Both the position numbers and the translations under genes were made by a program. The notes beneath the pieces were generated by a model that saw only the letters and a list, made by a program, of their open reading frames with translations, made no database searches and was not told the DNA's origin. DNA of 60,000 nt. Origin: Bugula neritina (lineage: Eukaryota > Bryozoa > Gymnolaemata > Cheilostomatida > Bugulidae). Shown here one piece after another: positions 48,134 through 60,000 of this stretch. The stretch spans positions 374,001 through 434,000 of the forward strand of contig OZ037773.1 in assembly GCA_964035545.1 (NCBI GenBank), written 5' to 3'. Every line of letters starts with the position of its first letter. Position 1 is the first letter of the stretch.

Positions 48134-51100
48134 CAATTGCAAATTTAATTTTAGTCATTTTTGAAAAATACAAAGAGTAAATTTATCACCATCCTTAAAC
48201 TAGTTGTTTAGGTTTGGAGAGCATTCATATAGTTTGCATAAATATAATATGTTTTAAATAGTAAAGTCATTCAAATTTAAACAAGATGAAATGTTCTACT
48301 TACAATTAAAACTTTTTCACCCTAGCAAAATTATTTTAAGTATAGTGGTTTGCAAGCATATTATTATAGTAATTTTCTTTTTGGCTTTATTACAATCTAA
48401 GACATTATTCAATTTCTTAAATCTATCATGGTCACACTTATGTATAATTTATCATACATAATTCTATTGAATAGTATAAAGTAGTATAATATATTAATTG
48501 TAATAGCCTGAAATATTTATCTTAGTTATTCATATATGAAGCATGATTGAAGTAAACTGTTTAACCCTGAATAACAAAAGCTCTTTAAATGCAAGTAGTA
48601 TAACTAACTACTATTATAAACTTAAAGCAATTTAATAAATTCCTGATCTGAAAATACAGAAAAACGTTGAACAATGGCATACCTGCTGGTCAACCCTTCC
48701 TATATATTCTGGCAAACTTACTTTACATCATTTGTAGTGCAAATACATTTTTAAAACAATAAATTTATGCGAGTTTCATTGAGTAGAGGAATATTAATAA
48801 AGTTGATGTAAATCTATAATACTATACTAATGAATAAAGTATTTTTACTTATTGATTTTTATTAGAACCATCTCTCATTATATATCCGGTGTTGAATGTA
48901 TAGAAAAGTTGCAAACAAACAAATACGAGTAATATACAACAAGCTTGGCAATACCCCAACCTATGTGCACTGCTGGCTATCTATGCTCTGCAACACCTCT
49001 GAATTCATCACCACACATACATATTCCTTCACAGAGGACACAATTACTATTTGCTGATCTGCAGGCAAGACTGTCTGCAGGTAACATTGGCAGTCAACTT
49101 TATGGTTTAATCCCATGCAGCTAATAACAAATAAACAAATTATTCCTCAAAGTTTTCTGCCACCCTACAACCTTCTTAGATCATTCAGAAATAGAATATG
49201 AAAGTTAGCTGCAGCACACAAAACCTACTTTGACGTAGAATTCATACTAACTAAAACCAAACAATTACAGGACTATAATTAGGACTGGCTTAAAAAGAAG
49301 CGAAAACAAAATTCAATGAAATAAACACATGGTGAGCTCCGGAGATATGAAAAAGTTAGGCTCTAATAAATAGGATTTTAGAAATAATAAAAATGTCAAA
49401 TAGAAAACTTGAGTTAAAGCACAACCATGTAGCAAAAGCATTAAAATGTTTTGAGAAAACTAGCCTGCAATATTTGCTTAACACGGTATGGTAGTTTATG
49501 TACTGTGTGGAGCCGGTACCCAAGCTGTGAGGGTACTGCATGATTTTGCAAAGGGAATTGTCCTCTATGATGCTGTAATTTTATTTTAATGCTAAACTTG
49601 AATCATATTTGCAAATGAAGTAGCATAATCTATTCCACACTGTCTTGCAGCAGCTTAATGTTGATAACCAACAAAAGAAATTCAATAAATTTTATTTCAA
49701 TAAACAAAAGAGTTGTTTAGTAAAGGAAGGATTTGAAGCTTCATAATCAATGCTAGATCAATCACAGTAAACTCCCTCACTGCTGTATAAGCAGAACTTA
49801 GTAATTAGTGTTAACCACCTCCATTCCTTCTGCTCTTACCTAACATGATGTCTTTCTCATGCTGAGCATCTATTACATTCAATGTACATTTGATAATGGT
49901 GTAGGATCGATATTCCAGCTTTAAGAATAACTCTTATTTGATTGCAATCTCGGTACTTAGTATGATTAGATAGTGAAATAAATTGTCTCACAAGTGCACT
50001 TTACTAGTTGTCACTGTCTTTACTCATATTCTACTAGATAGAGCTGCTCGTGCATTGCTCTCTAACACCAGGGAAGCAAACCTTGTCAATTGCTAAAATG
50101 GCTGAATCAAACTGCAATTTCATAATGGCATCACATATTAGCAACTTTTGTCAAACATTAGACATTAAATATTGAAAATATATATATTGTAATTTTAATA
50201 TATTATAAATTGATTGGAATAGTAATTAATAATGATTTTTACATACATACTTAACAAGTAATTTGCTAAATATTCTGAATTAATGGCCACACTTGCTATA
50301 GGGAAGTATAAATATCATTTATACATTTCAGGCTAGTGAAAGCCGCCATTGAGTATGGAGATGTGAAACACTAGAACACCCACACCATTTGTATAAAAGA
50401 AACTGGATAAAGTGGCTTGCTAACTTTCACAATAAGCTGTATACACAAGCATTATAGTACATGCATGACATAAGTTCTCTCTCACGATACTAACAAGTAT
50501 TACTTCAAAATCATGCTAATAATCTTCTAATTTGTGATACAAAACTATAAATGCAGCTTAAAGTCTAAAATTTATTTAATAAAGTTAGCTCAGTTATATA
50601 ATAAAATTAATATTCTGTGTTTTTATTTCATAACAACTACAACAAATAATGTGACTTAATGAAGTTAGGGCTTTTTAAATTATTCTATATTCTGTATAAA
50701 GATACTCCCAGTTTTTTCTTAAAGTCACCTTTTAATTTGCACTGATTTGCACTATTGTTGCTGCATGTAAAATGACAACTCATGTAATGTACTTTCAGTG
50801 AGAAGACTTACCTTGAGCTATCCTGTAGAGTTGCTGTCAGAGAAATAAATACATAGCTATGTTGAAATTATTATTATTATGGTCTTTTAGCTCATGTACT
50901 AATCAATGCAGCAATCAATGAGACTGTTATTGGTGACAATATATTATCATTGCCTGATGAATAAAACCTTTACACATTGAAACTGATTGCCTGGATTGTG
51001 TGGCAATATTTATATAGGTTTAATGAAATACATTTGTATCTGTGTAAACAATGATAACAAATATTGGTGTATAGAGATTATCAACAAAACTAATAATGAC

Positions 51101-53639
51101 AAAACCTGGTGTGGAGTAACAGGAGATATGTTATTGCTGCCATATTGCAAGGTCTGAGTATGCATATAGGGCCATTCATTAGGAGACATCCTACTAGGCA
51201 TTAGGGCAATTGAAGAGTTGTCTGATCTTGTTAAAAGATTTATTTTGTTTAAATATTATATTTAAAATGAAATAACCAGTGGTTTGATGAAGTAATACGA
51301 TAAAATGACTAGTGGAGGCTTAAAATAACACAATTCGTTTTAGGAAGGTAGCAAGGAGGCGATGTTTGGGCGTCTAAGCCCTGTGAGTTCAGTAGAGGAC
51401 ATTACCAATCTAGCAGCAGTTCTTGCATGCAAATTAAACATTTTTGTTAAGTTTGGTAAAGTTTGTAAGTAAATGTTTATGTACATCTATTGAGGTTAAC
51501 AATTATATTAGTTTTAAACAAAACTGATATATTAAGAAGTTGTGAATCCTTAAAATTATATCAAAGCTATAGCTATAGCTATATAGAACTATATACATCA
51601 GCTCAATTATGAAGGCATATTGTAGCTGCATAGCTGCAACAAAACTGGACCCCTTAGTTATACTGTATTGGATGGCCACTGGGTCAGCAGTGTTGATATC
51701 ACAAGTCAAATCATGGTTAGCAATCTATAAGTATGTTTGATTTCACTTTTCCGTACAATTGTGTTTTGCATTATATAGCCATCTAAATTTGCAATAGTTG
51801 CACATTTAGAGTTCAAATTTATTCAATCACTTGATGAGTTTAAATGCTGAGTCTGACTCGAAACGAGTTTGTTTTGAAGTATTCAATGAGTTTATTCAGT
51901 ATATGCATTTTCCAGTATGAATAATGAACTACATGTAAAATAACCTAATAATATAATATAAACTTGTTTGTGATTTTGTTTTAACCGCAGGGCAATGGTG
52001 TGAACTTTGAATCAAAGGAAACAGTAAATGAGTAAATCAGTTGTAAAGTTGTAACTTTCATAGGGAATACTAAAATAGAAAAAGTAGTGTGTAATTGCTT
52101 TTCATTTAGTTACTGAGAGAAGTTAAAAGATTAATTCTCTTTGATGTAGAAGTTAAAAAGTTTAAATGCTCTCAGCAGGACAGTCATGATCAAATTTCTG
52201 CATATAATTATGTATGTATATACATATAATTTATGTACATGTCACCGTACATCATCTAACAAACTTATAGCAAAGTAAAGCTCAATTGCAGCTATTGAAA
52301 AAATTTCTTTGTGAAAATACTGCAAGGCTTTAGCTTCTAATCAGACATGTGTTCAGAAAACTAAAACAAATATGAAATCAACTCGATAATAAGGTGGCTG
52401 ATGATAATATTTGTTTTATTCAAGTATAATTTTGAGCCCATAAAGCAATTATATGTAGAATAGAATAAAATTGTTTTTATACGATCCTAGAATAATTACA
52501 GTGCATGAACTATTACCTGTTTACGAGAAGTGCAAGCACAAGTGTTAGATAATTGTGTAATTGCTTCATCAAAACTGAATAAATCTGTGAAAAAAAGTTA
52601 GAATGTGTTTTTAAAATGTTTGGTGTGTGTGGACAGGTCTTGGCTGTTTTTAAGATTGAATTGTCAAAACCAGGAGTTATGGTTACATGATTATTTTAGT
52701 GTAATCATACTGCGTTTTTCACACCTGATGAACTGGTTACAATATTAACCAATGAATAGTCTACTTTCTAAGGCTATATCTACATGTACTGAAAAGAATC
52801 TTTAATAATTGGATGTACATGAACTATCAAGTGGTAGATGGTTAGATTTTGTGCCATAAAGTAGATCGCAAGTAATATCTGCCACTTATAGAAAAACACT
52901 TGAACTTGCTACTTACAATTGACAATAATATATATGGCAGGTTCTATAAACTTGACCGAGAGAAATTGCCTTAATTACTTATTACTTAGGCTTGCAATTA
53001 CCTAATTACTTGCCTTGATTAGTTAAAAGTGACCGAGAGCAGAGGTAGTTAGGTGATTTGTGGATGTAAAGCTCTTTGTTATTGGCAGCTATTTTTCATG
53101 CAAAAAACTTTTGTTGCTATGTGAATTCTTATGACAGCTGCAATTATAGCAACTGGTAATGCTTGAAGTTCTATCTTTTTTTGTTCTTCACCACCATGGG
53201 GTTTCTTACTGAGTGCTATATGCCACCACTTCCACTAACTTCTTAATCATAATACAGGCCATGCTTTTAATTTATAATGTTACAAAGTGAAAATCCAATG
53301 CAGTACATTTTTTTCACAATATAAGAGAATTAGATGCATTTATTATAATATATAATGCTAAATTTATCTAGGAATCAAACAACAATAGTAGGGCCAAATA
53401 TATCTGTACTTTTTCATATTCCAAGTTGTCAGAGATATAATGAAAAATAAACTCACAATGTTTTTATTGTTATAACTTTTGAAGGATATAAAAATATTCC
53501 ATTTTCAACTTTTTGGCTAAAGAATTTATTTAGCACAAAATCAGTTGTGAGTAGACAACTCTCATTATGCTAAATTTTGCATATGGATTATTAAAAGGAT
53601 TTATGTAAAGTAAGAAGGATGAGTGTGGTGAGTGATTGA
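48134..53639. other. AT-rich intergenic DNA
   Basis: About 5.5 kb with no gene that could be supported except the orphan exon candidate at 51344-51464. Several short exon-like segments were considered and rejected (see rejected list). Confidence 0.4.
51344..51464 (+). other. Orphan candidate internal exon
   Basis: It is flanked by a good acceptor (AATTCGTTTTAG|G) and a perfect donor (TTT|GTAAGT). The open frame reads EGSKEAMFGRLSPVSSVEDI onward and continues NLAAVLACKLN for 40 codons plus one base. It is more GC-rich than its surroundings. No family is recognised and no partner exons were located, so the parent gene is unknown. It may be an exon of a gene with very long introns, or a relic. 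Confidence 0.3.
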
Positions 53640-53825
53640 CTTGCCACCATTTAGGAGCGGTGGTAAAAAAATTGAGATAGCCTAAATTCTTTAATATTTT
53701 TATTAAACTTTGGGTTAAGGCACGGGTTTAAATTCTTGTGAGAATATAACTTCTTTTGCTGCACTTTCAATTTAGAACACACTTTTCTCAATTTTTCCAT
53801 TACTGCACCTACCTCCTTGCCACAT
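53640..53825. mobile_element. Small MITE, copy B
   Basis: 166-bp unit (53650-53815) with the same ends as copy A (TTTAGGAGCGGTGG... and ...TTACTGCACCTACCTC). It is flanked by CTTGCCACCA and CTTGCCACAT (8 of 10 match). Confidence 0.6.
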
Positions 53826-54735
53826 AGACATAAAAAGCTGTAGTTTAACCAAAATAACTTTGTTATTAATCAACAAATATGAATATAAGAAACAAGCTAA
53901 ATACACAACATAACAAAATGAAAAAATAGAACTGTATAACTACTAGTTTGATTGAAATTCAACATTAGGACAGTAATAGTGTAATTAAGCTATCACAAAC
54001 TGCGTGTTACATACATAATAGTTGAAAGGAAAAGCAGTTACAATATATTAATTAGACATCTTGCCTCCAAAAGTTACAGCGAATGTATTTTCTGCAAGGA
54101 TTTTAACAATGAGTTGCTAGATATGTACACTAGAGCTACACAGTAGGTATACGCTCGATATTGTTAACTAGAGCTGACGGGAGAGAACCAAAGCGGAGAT
54201 TTCAAGAGGAGTAGAGACACAGGATGGTATACAGGGGTGGTACAAGCAGAAGATACAAAGTGTAGGTGCAACATTAGTAACAATTTGAGTTCCGTTTGAA
54301 AGGGTATATTGATCCAGAAACTAGTGACTATTTTCTACCCATTTTTGTTCCAAGTCTTGCAAAATTCAAACCGGTCAGTTTCTAAAATTTACAAGAAAAT
54401 AAAGTATTAATGTACATGATATCATAATAATATAAACACACTTTCTGTATTTAGATTACTTTGTACTAAATACTTTATAAATAAATAAAAGTAAGTAAAT
54501 AAATATGTAAGAAGCTAAATTTTACAACATGACACTTCAAAGCAATGTTTATTCAGAATATTAGAGTAATAAATAGCTTTCGGCCATATTTCTCAATTAA
54601 TACATGTTTCAGCTCCTGGTTCATCAAACTATAGATTGATATGTTGTTATAAATAAGGCTATACTTGAGACATAATGTATAATGAAAGTGAATTATTAAC
54701 AAATTACACATTGAAGTTCAAAAACATAATTCTTG
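53826..54735. other. 3' flank of MLH3
   Basis: No gene. The 3' UTR should lie at the right end; a minus-strand AATAAA near 54553-54548 is a candidate polyadenylation signal about 180 nt after the stop. A segment at about 54580-54630 (minus: TTGATGAACCAGGAGCTGAA) looks like a dispersed-repeat fragment. Confidence 0.4.
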
Positions 54736-57700
54736 TTAGATAGCCCGTGCTCTCTGTAAATAGGAGACTAAACGACGAACCTGGCACTGATAGCCCAGTC
54801 TAGCTAACGAGTTTACATCTAATAGGGGAACACAGGAGGGTCTGCCATGGGCACACTGGAAGGGCAGGCAACAGCCTGACAGTGTTTTTATGAGGGACTT
54901 GCACTGAGATCTTGTCAATTCATCACCAAACTTTATAGAGCCTGAAGTGGATACAGAGTAGAGTATACAGAGTAGAGTATACAGAGTAGAATATACAGAG
55001 TATACAGAGTAGAGTATACAGAGTATACAGAGTATACAGAGTAGAGTATACAGAGTAGAGTATACAGAGTAGAGTATACAGAGTAGAGTATACAGAGTAG
55101 AGTATACAGAGTAGAGTATACAGAGTAGAGTATACAGAGTAGAGTATACAGAGTAGAGTATACAGAGTAGAGTATACAGAGTAGAGTATACAGAGTAGAG
55201 TATACAGAGTAGAGTATACAGAGTAGAGTATACAGAGTAGAGTATACAAAGTATACAGAGTAGAGTATACAGAGTAGAGTATACAGAGTATACAGAGTAG
55301 AGTATACAGAGTAGAGTATACAGAGTATACAGAGTAGAGTATACAGAGTAGAGTATACAGAGTAGAGTATACAAAGTATACAGAGTAGAGTATACAGAGT
55401 AGAGTATACAGAGTATACAGAGTAGAGTATACAGAGTAGAGTATACAGAGTAGAGTATACAGAGTAGAGTATACAGAGTAGAGTATACAGAGTAGAGTAT
55501 ACAGAGTATACAGAGTATACAGAGTATACAGAGTATACAGAGTATACAGAGTATACAGAGTATACAGAGTATACAGAGTATACAGAGTATACAGAGTATA
55601 CAGAGTATACAGAGTATACAGAGTATACAGAGTATACAGAGTATACAGAGTATACAGAGTATACAGAGTATACAGAGTATACAGAGTATACAGAGTATAC
55701 AGAGTATACAGAGTATACAGAGTATACAGAGTATACAGAGTAGAGTATACAGAGTAGAGTATACAGAGTAGAGTATACAGAGTAGTATACAGAATATTTA
55801 AAAGAAAGGGTGCAGAGGAAAGTACATAGTATAGAGTAAAAAGAGAAGTCTCGCTATAGTACCACCAGTACAATAAATAGCGTAAATAAACCAAAGCAAT
55901 TCTCCAATTGATTTGGCTTGAGTAATATGAAGTACTAAAACACTTTTTCCAATAAGATTTTGTGGTCTCACATGGTGGACACCATTTCTCTATTTTCTAT
56001 AAACCCAAAATTAGCCAACTCTTTACACTGCAGGGCGTTACCATTACATCCTAGATTAGCAATGTGCAGTTCAATCAAGAAGTCATGAATCATTATTAGA
56101 TGGAGTTATTCCCCCTCTAGGGAGGCTAACAGGCTACAGTTTAATGTTGGCTGTTCACTTTCCAAAAATATAAATTAGAACTTTTGAAATTCAATTCTAT
56201 CCTAAAATATGTGCTTTTAGCTAAAATTCTTATTGTTTGCAAATTTACCACCATTAAGATAAAATTTTTATTAAACAAATGCTTTTATATTAAAACTCTA
56301 GGGTCCTTTAATAAGTGCATGTAAAATTTGAATTTAACACTGTTTGTCTTGCCTTTACATTTCTAATTATATGTTTATTTTATTTACATAATTTAAACTT
56401 CAATATTCAGTTTGTGCTATAAAGATGGAATTTACAAGTTAGAGCTCCCTCTGGCTAACATTAAGATATCTTTTAGTAATTCTAATGGTAATACAACATA
56501 GAGTGTTGATAGGTATTCTGTAGAGATCATATGTATGCTCTCCTTACTGCCTGACAAACAACTCACCTCTACAAGCATGTGAATTGAGACACTCCTGGTA
56601 AGCCTTAGGTCTAATAACAGCAGTACAGCCTCTCTCCAACACCTCGGACACCACACTTTCTACATATTTCTACGCAATATAATAACTCAGCTATAGCGCC
56701 TGCATATTTATTCTCGGTGAGAGAGGGCTTAAAGTTATGCGTGAGACAGTGCTATGGTATGTAAATTTAAACTTCAAAGCTCTCACATTGCAACCAGATA
56801 CACCTGCATAACTGAGGTCAGCGAGAAAATATATAATATGATACATCATACAAAAATATAATATAACATAGTGGACCATATTGTCATATAAATACCCCTT
56901 TATGACAGTACTGATATAGAATACATGTAATATTTTTACCTTAAAATAGGAGTTATCATCTTTTGCATACTCGAGTATCAGAAGAGGGAGTGAAAATACC
57001 TGGACGCTCGTTGTGCTCTCAACAGATAACGAAATGCCTACAGAACGAGTTGTAATTACAGTGAATAATGATTATATAATGTACTTCAAAAACCCCTTGA
57101 GTAAAGAGAAACCAGCTATTCTGGTATATCAAATAAAGTCAAATATTATTCATGTCCGTTGAAATTTAATTAATTCATTGCCTAATAAAATACCTGAGAT
57201 GTCCGAGAGCTAAATATAACTGCAGCAAACAAGCTCTACACTCCTAGATAACTTTAGACAAGGCTGTTTGTGAAGCAAAATATGATTGTAAAGTAGAGCC
57301 TGTTTCACCCTACAGCTACAATGCTAGGAACTTGATATTCAAGCTACCTAAGAGTGGAGAAATCTGCAGTCTACCTAACTTAGCAACGTAATCTCTGGAG
57401 GCTTTCTCCACCAAGAATTGGCAGACATTCTCTTCGAGCTGCACAGTGAGAGGCTGTTTGAGCGAGTCATACAGGATATGACCAGACTTGCTGCCAATAT
57501 TCTTGCTGCCGGTATACTTTCTGTCGAGCAGTTCTACTCGAACTCTCTCGTGCGCTGCATGCTGGTCTACGGCCAGTAAGACCACCTCACCTGACAACAT
57601 CAAGTAATTTAGAAATAGTATTCTTTGTATATCATCGAGTTCTTTTATTGTATGTACAACTCTTGACATGCGAAGACAGCTTCTCTTATGACTTTATTAA

Positions 57701-60000
57701 GTTCACACTAAAAGAGTAGTTTTTGTGGCTTATATTTGAATATCTTGTGACTGTAGCCAGGAGTGTGCTGAACCCCTCATAACTTGACCCCTTAATTTGA
57801 TAAGAATAATTAAAGGGGATGTCAATTACATAATAATACAATATTTACATCTTCCTAGTAAATTTTGTGGTATTGTGTTACTATAAGTACCAAATTGTGC
57901 TAAGTTTAACCCAATTGATTTGCACTACAGAAAAATTTTTTGAGTAATAACCTGTAAGCTAATATAAATTACACAATACCACTATATATCTGATGTCACA
58001 ATATGGAATACATATTTTGCAGAATTATTTTCGTATGAAGATTCAGTGCGATGCTATTAATAGTAAATATATGAAGGTAACTACAGCACCACTCTATAGA
58101 CATGATGGTAGAGATAGTACTGTGGCATGCACACTGTATTGTGACATATTGTGACACTACCAAAAAGTCACCGACTAAACATTTATTCAGTTGAGACAAG
58201 CAACATATGGTGACCAACTTGAAGCCCCAAGCCTAACTTAAATGTACCTTTCACAGGTTAATGGGTAAAAAACATTGTAACTTAATTAATATCAATTACT
58301 TGTGTTTGCTGAAATTAAGACATCAAGGTCACTTTAGGCCTAGTGCTTTGGTAAACATTTTTGTAAAAAGAAAATATGACAAAGCTCTGTAGAACAAATT
58401 TATCAATAGAGAAAGTCAGCTATCTTATTTCACTATATTCATAGTGCAGACAACTCTCCATCCCCATATATTCACGCCTCATCTCCATCATTGCAACACA
58501 AAGGTACACTTCCAATATTTTGAATCAACTGACGACATTTTTTTAAATTGTGAACAAATAGATAGAAGGACATGTAGTAGTATGAAATACATGTCCTTCT
58601 ATCTATTTCATACTACTACATGTCCTATCTATTTCACGTAATGCATGGCGTGTCTTACCTGATCTTGTTTTGCTAACAACCAAAATAAATTGATTTCCCC
58701 ATTGACCAATCACATCAGAGGTAACAGAAAGCATGTCTGCCGTTAAACTGACCTCTTTCTTAAAGGTCAATGGTGCAAGAACTTCCTAAAATCAGTGAAG
58801 ATAATTTACAGACCATCAACTAGCAAAACCCACATTCTATTATCATCTTAATTATAACCTCTCTAAGCAATTTATTAAATAATGCAGCCAAAATATTATT
58901 GTGAACTCATTTGATTTGTGAAGTGCAAAACCAGTACAACTTACTCTATGGAAAGCTACAAAGTTCTTATTTCTGATTTGTTGAACCAGAGGCTCTACAT
59001 TAGGCAGAGTATTTGGAGTTTTAAATGGTGTCTTATAAGGCTGCTCTCTGGTACGAGATAAACTGGGGGGTTTCAAAGGAGTGGTAGCAACTTCTGCAGC
59101 TAATAAAACATACAATGTATGGGAGAATATTACCCTATTCATATTATACAACTCTTATTGCCCTTGCTTGCCTTCTATTGCAGTGCATGTGATCATATAT
59201 AATACAACACATCAACCTATGTATTGGCATCTATATCAGTAAAAACAGCCTGCAATTATTCTATTTAAATTGAAAGTTCAAGTATACAACTATACTAAAT
59301 ATCTTACCAATCTCAACTTTTTCCGGGGGAAAAAAAGTATGAAGACACATTTATTGTGCTAAGCTGCATAAAGTATCTTTTGACAATGACAAACTCATTT
59401 TGCATAAAAACATTAAAAGCATGTATATTAATATCTAACACTTACCGGACTGCTGCACAACCTGATTGGCAGGTGTCAGGGCCGTTGTCAAAAGTTTGCT
59501 ATTTGTGACACTCTGGTTGACATCCTCTGCAAGGTACTTCAGCTCCTCACTAGTGAAAGACGACATGGAACTGACAGACGTGGTGTGGTTTGAAAGAGCG
59601 AGGGTAGAACATACATGCATGGCATTAACATCTTGAGAGTTTCTGATAGAAGTAGAAGCACATTGAAGAGATTTCTGAGGGATATTGCAACCTTGAAGCA
59701 ATGGTTGGGGCTGAGCAGTGTTACTTGAAGCACCTTGGGGTACCTGTCGGGGCTGGTCATCACACTGGCGAGCACTTTGAAGGGCTTGATGAGACTGGTG
59801 TTTGGAATCTAGAAGACATTGAAGAGCTTGCTGGGATGGGCAAGAGTTGCATGGAATACACTGAAGCATTTGCTGTGAGCTGGTTACCTGACTGTCCTGA
59901 ACAACATGGTTGGGTTTAGCAGAGAGGGAAGGCATTTTCCATCCAATATCTAAAGCAATCTCTGACCAGCTGCTATCAGAAAATTTGTCATTTGGTGGAC
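54736..60000 (-). CDS. MLH3: DNA mismatch repair endonuclease MLH3, 3' part
   Basis: Seven exons on the minus strand, all joining in phase: 60000 (open) to 59446, 59099-58945, 58785-58659, 57590-57348, 57037-56940, 56669-56567, 54941-54736 (stop). The first two encode a Gln/Ser-rich disordered linker. The next begins the C-terminal domain (LTADMLSV, then GNQFILVV). The 57590 exon carries DQHAAHERVRVE, an exact match to the metal-binding endonuclease motif DQHA(X)2E(X)4E. The last two exons join as NSHACRG/SIKFGDELT, then FQCAHGRPS: the ACR and C(P)HGRP motifs of MutL-gamma endonucleases. MLH3 pairs with MLH1 to nick DNA in mismatch repair and meiotic crossover resolution in the nucleus. The N-terminal ATPase domain is outside the window. 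All visible metal-site residues are present, so the gene appears functional. Confidence 0.92.
54950..55792. repeat. GAGTATACA / GAGTAGAGTATACA minisatellite
   Basis: About 840 bp of 14-bp (GAGTAGAGTATACA) and 9-bp (GAGTATACA) units; 55510-55740 is almost pure 9-bp repeat. It fills the 3' end of the last MLH3 intron and stops eight bases before the last exon. Long Leu/Tyr/Thr/Ser frames on the minus strand are artefacts of it. Confidence 0.97.
58556..58634. repeat. Nested palindrome
   Basis: The left arm 58556-58576 is perfectly reverse-complementary to 58588-58608 (21 bp, 11-nt loop). An extended left arm (58556-58588) also pairs with 58605-58634, apart from a small indel. Two alternative hairpins compete. 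It lies in the MLH3 intron between the 58785-58659 and 57590-57348 exons. Confidence 0.85.

Noticed and set aside
48936-49083. Possible exon (TAGYLCSATPLNSSP...LQARLSA then a donor)
   Set aside because: No convincing acceptor, no recognised family and no partner exon. It could be a transposon remnant.
50036-50180. Open segment IELLVHCSLTPGKQTLS... after a CTACTAG acceptor
   Set aside because: Short, no family, and composition like the surrounding non-coding DNA.
50331-50374. Possible tiny terminal exon (LVKAAIEYGDVKH, stop)
   Set aside because: Only 13 codons, without a nearby polyadenylation signal or upstream exon.
52720-52765. Second hammerhead (CTGATGA at about 52724; also about 50955)
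   Set aside because: No GAAA box at the right distance and no stem I partner.
54923-55894. 323-codon Leu/Tyr/Thr frame
   Set aside because: Artefact of the 9/14-bp minisatellite; only the part below 54941 is coding, as the last MLH3 exon.
57591-57669. Upstream extension of the DQHAAHE exon with an internal Met
   Set aside because: The acceptor TTGATGTTGTCAG at 57591 fits the phase from the preceding exon and MLH3 spacing; the extension lacks MLH3 similarity.

Overview
This is a nuclear window from an animal, most likely a protostome and possibly a lophotrochozoan. The clues are AT-rich DNA, genes split by GT-AG introns, caspase and class A GPCR families, a DMSR/FMRFamide-type peptide receptor, MLH3, and a heavy load of retrotransposons, MITEs, SINE-like repeats and minisatellites. 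The phylum is inference; nothing here fixes the species. There are no bacterial operons, CRISPR arrays or plasmid features.

Layout. 1-2060 holds a decayed Ty3/gypsy-like element on the minus strand (gag, protease, PBS, LTR). 2289-3388 is a frameshifted BEL/Pao-like gag relic, followed by a (TA)n tract with an embedded hammerhead ribozyme at 3986-4032. 4415-7716 is non-coding with two MITEs. 7717-16415 is a nine-exon gene for a 1516-residue protein: an ankyrin solenoid, then a caspase-like domain with both catalytic residues lost, then a complete caspase domain. Its sixth intron carries a tRNA-derived repeat and a dead RLE-type LINE. 17025-21299 is a nearly complete Ty3/gypsy element on the minus strand with intact gag and pol, joined by a canonical -1 slippery heptamer and a candidate pseudoknot.

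21560-24472 and 25971-40661 are tandem paralogous class A receptor genes on the plus strand with identical intron positions and phases. The second is complete (8 exons, 367 residues). The first lacks recognisable N-terminal exons. Their introns are full of minisatellites and MITEs, and tandem duplications have multiplied real splice sites in both genes. 43565-45117 (minus) is a two-exon DMSR-type neuropeptide receptor of 411 residues, convergent with the pair. 45118-54735 is repeat-rich intergenic DNA with one orphan candidate exon. 54736-60000 (minus) is the 3' part of the DNA mismatch-repair gene MLH3: seven exons covering the linker and the C-terminal endonuclease domain, with the start beyond the right edge. 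A large minisatellite abuts its last exon.

The three receptor genes could all serve peptide signalling, but the ligands are unknown. The other genes look functionally unrelated. Exon structures were worked out by hand from splice consensus, reading phase and family similarity; no transcript data were available.
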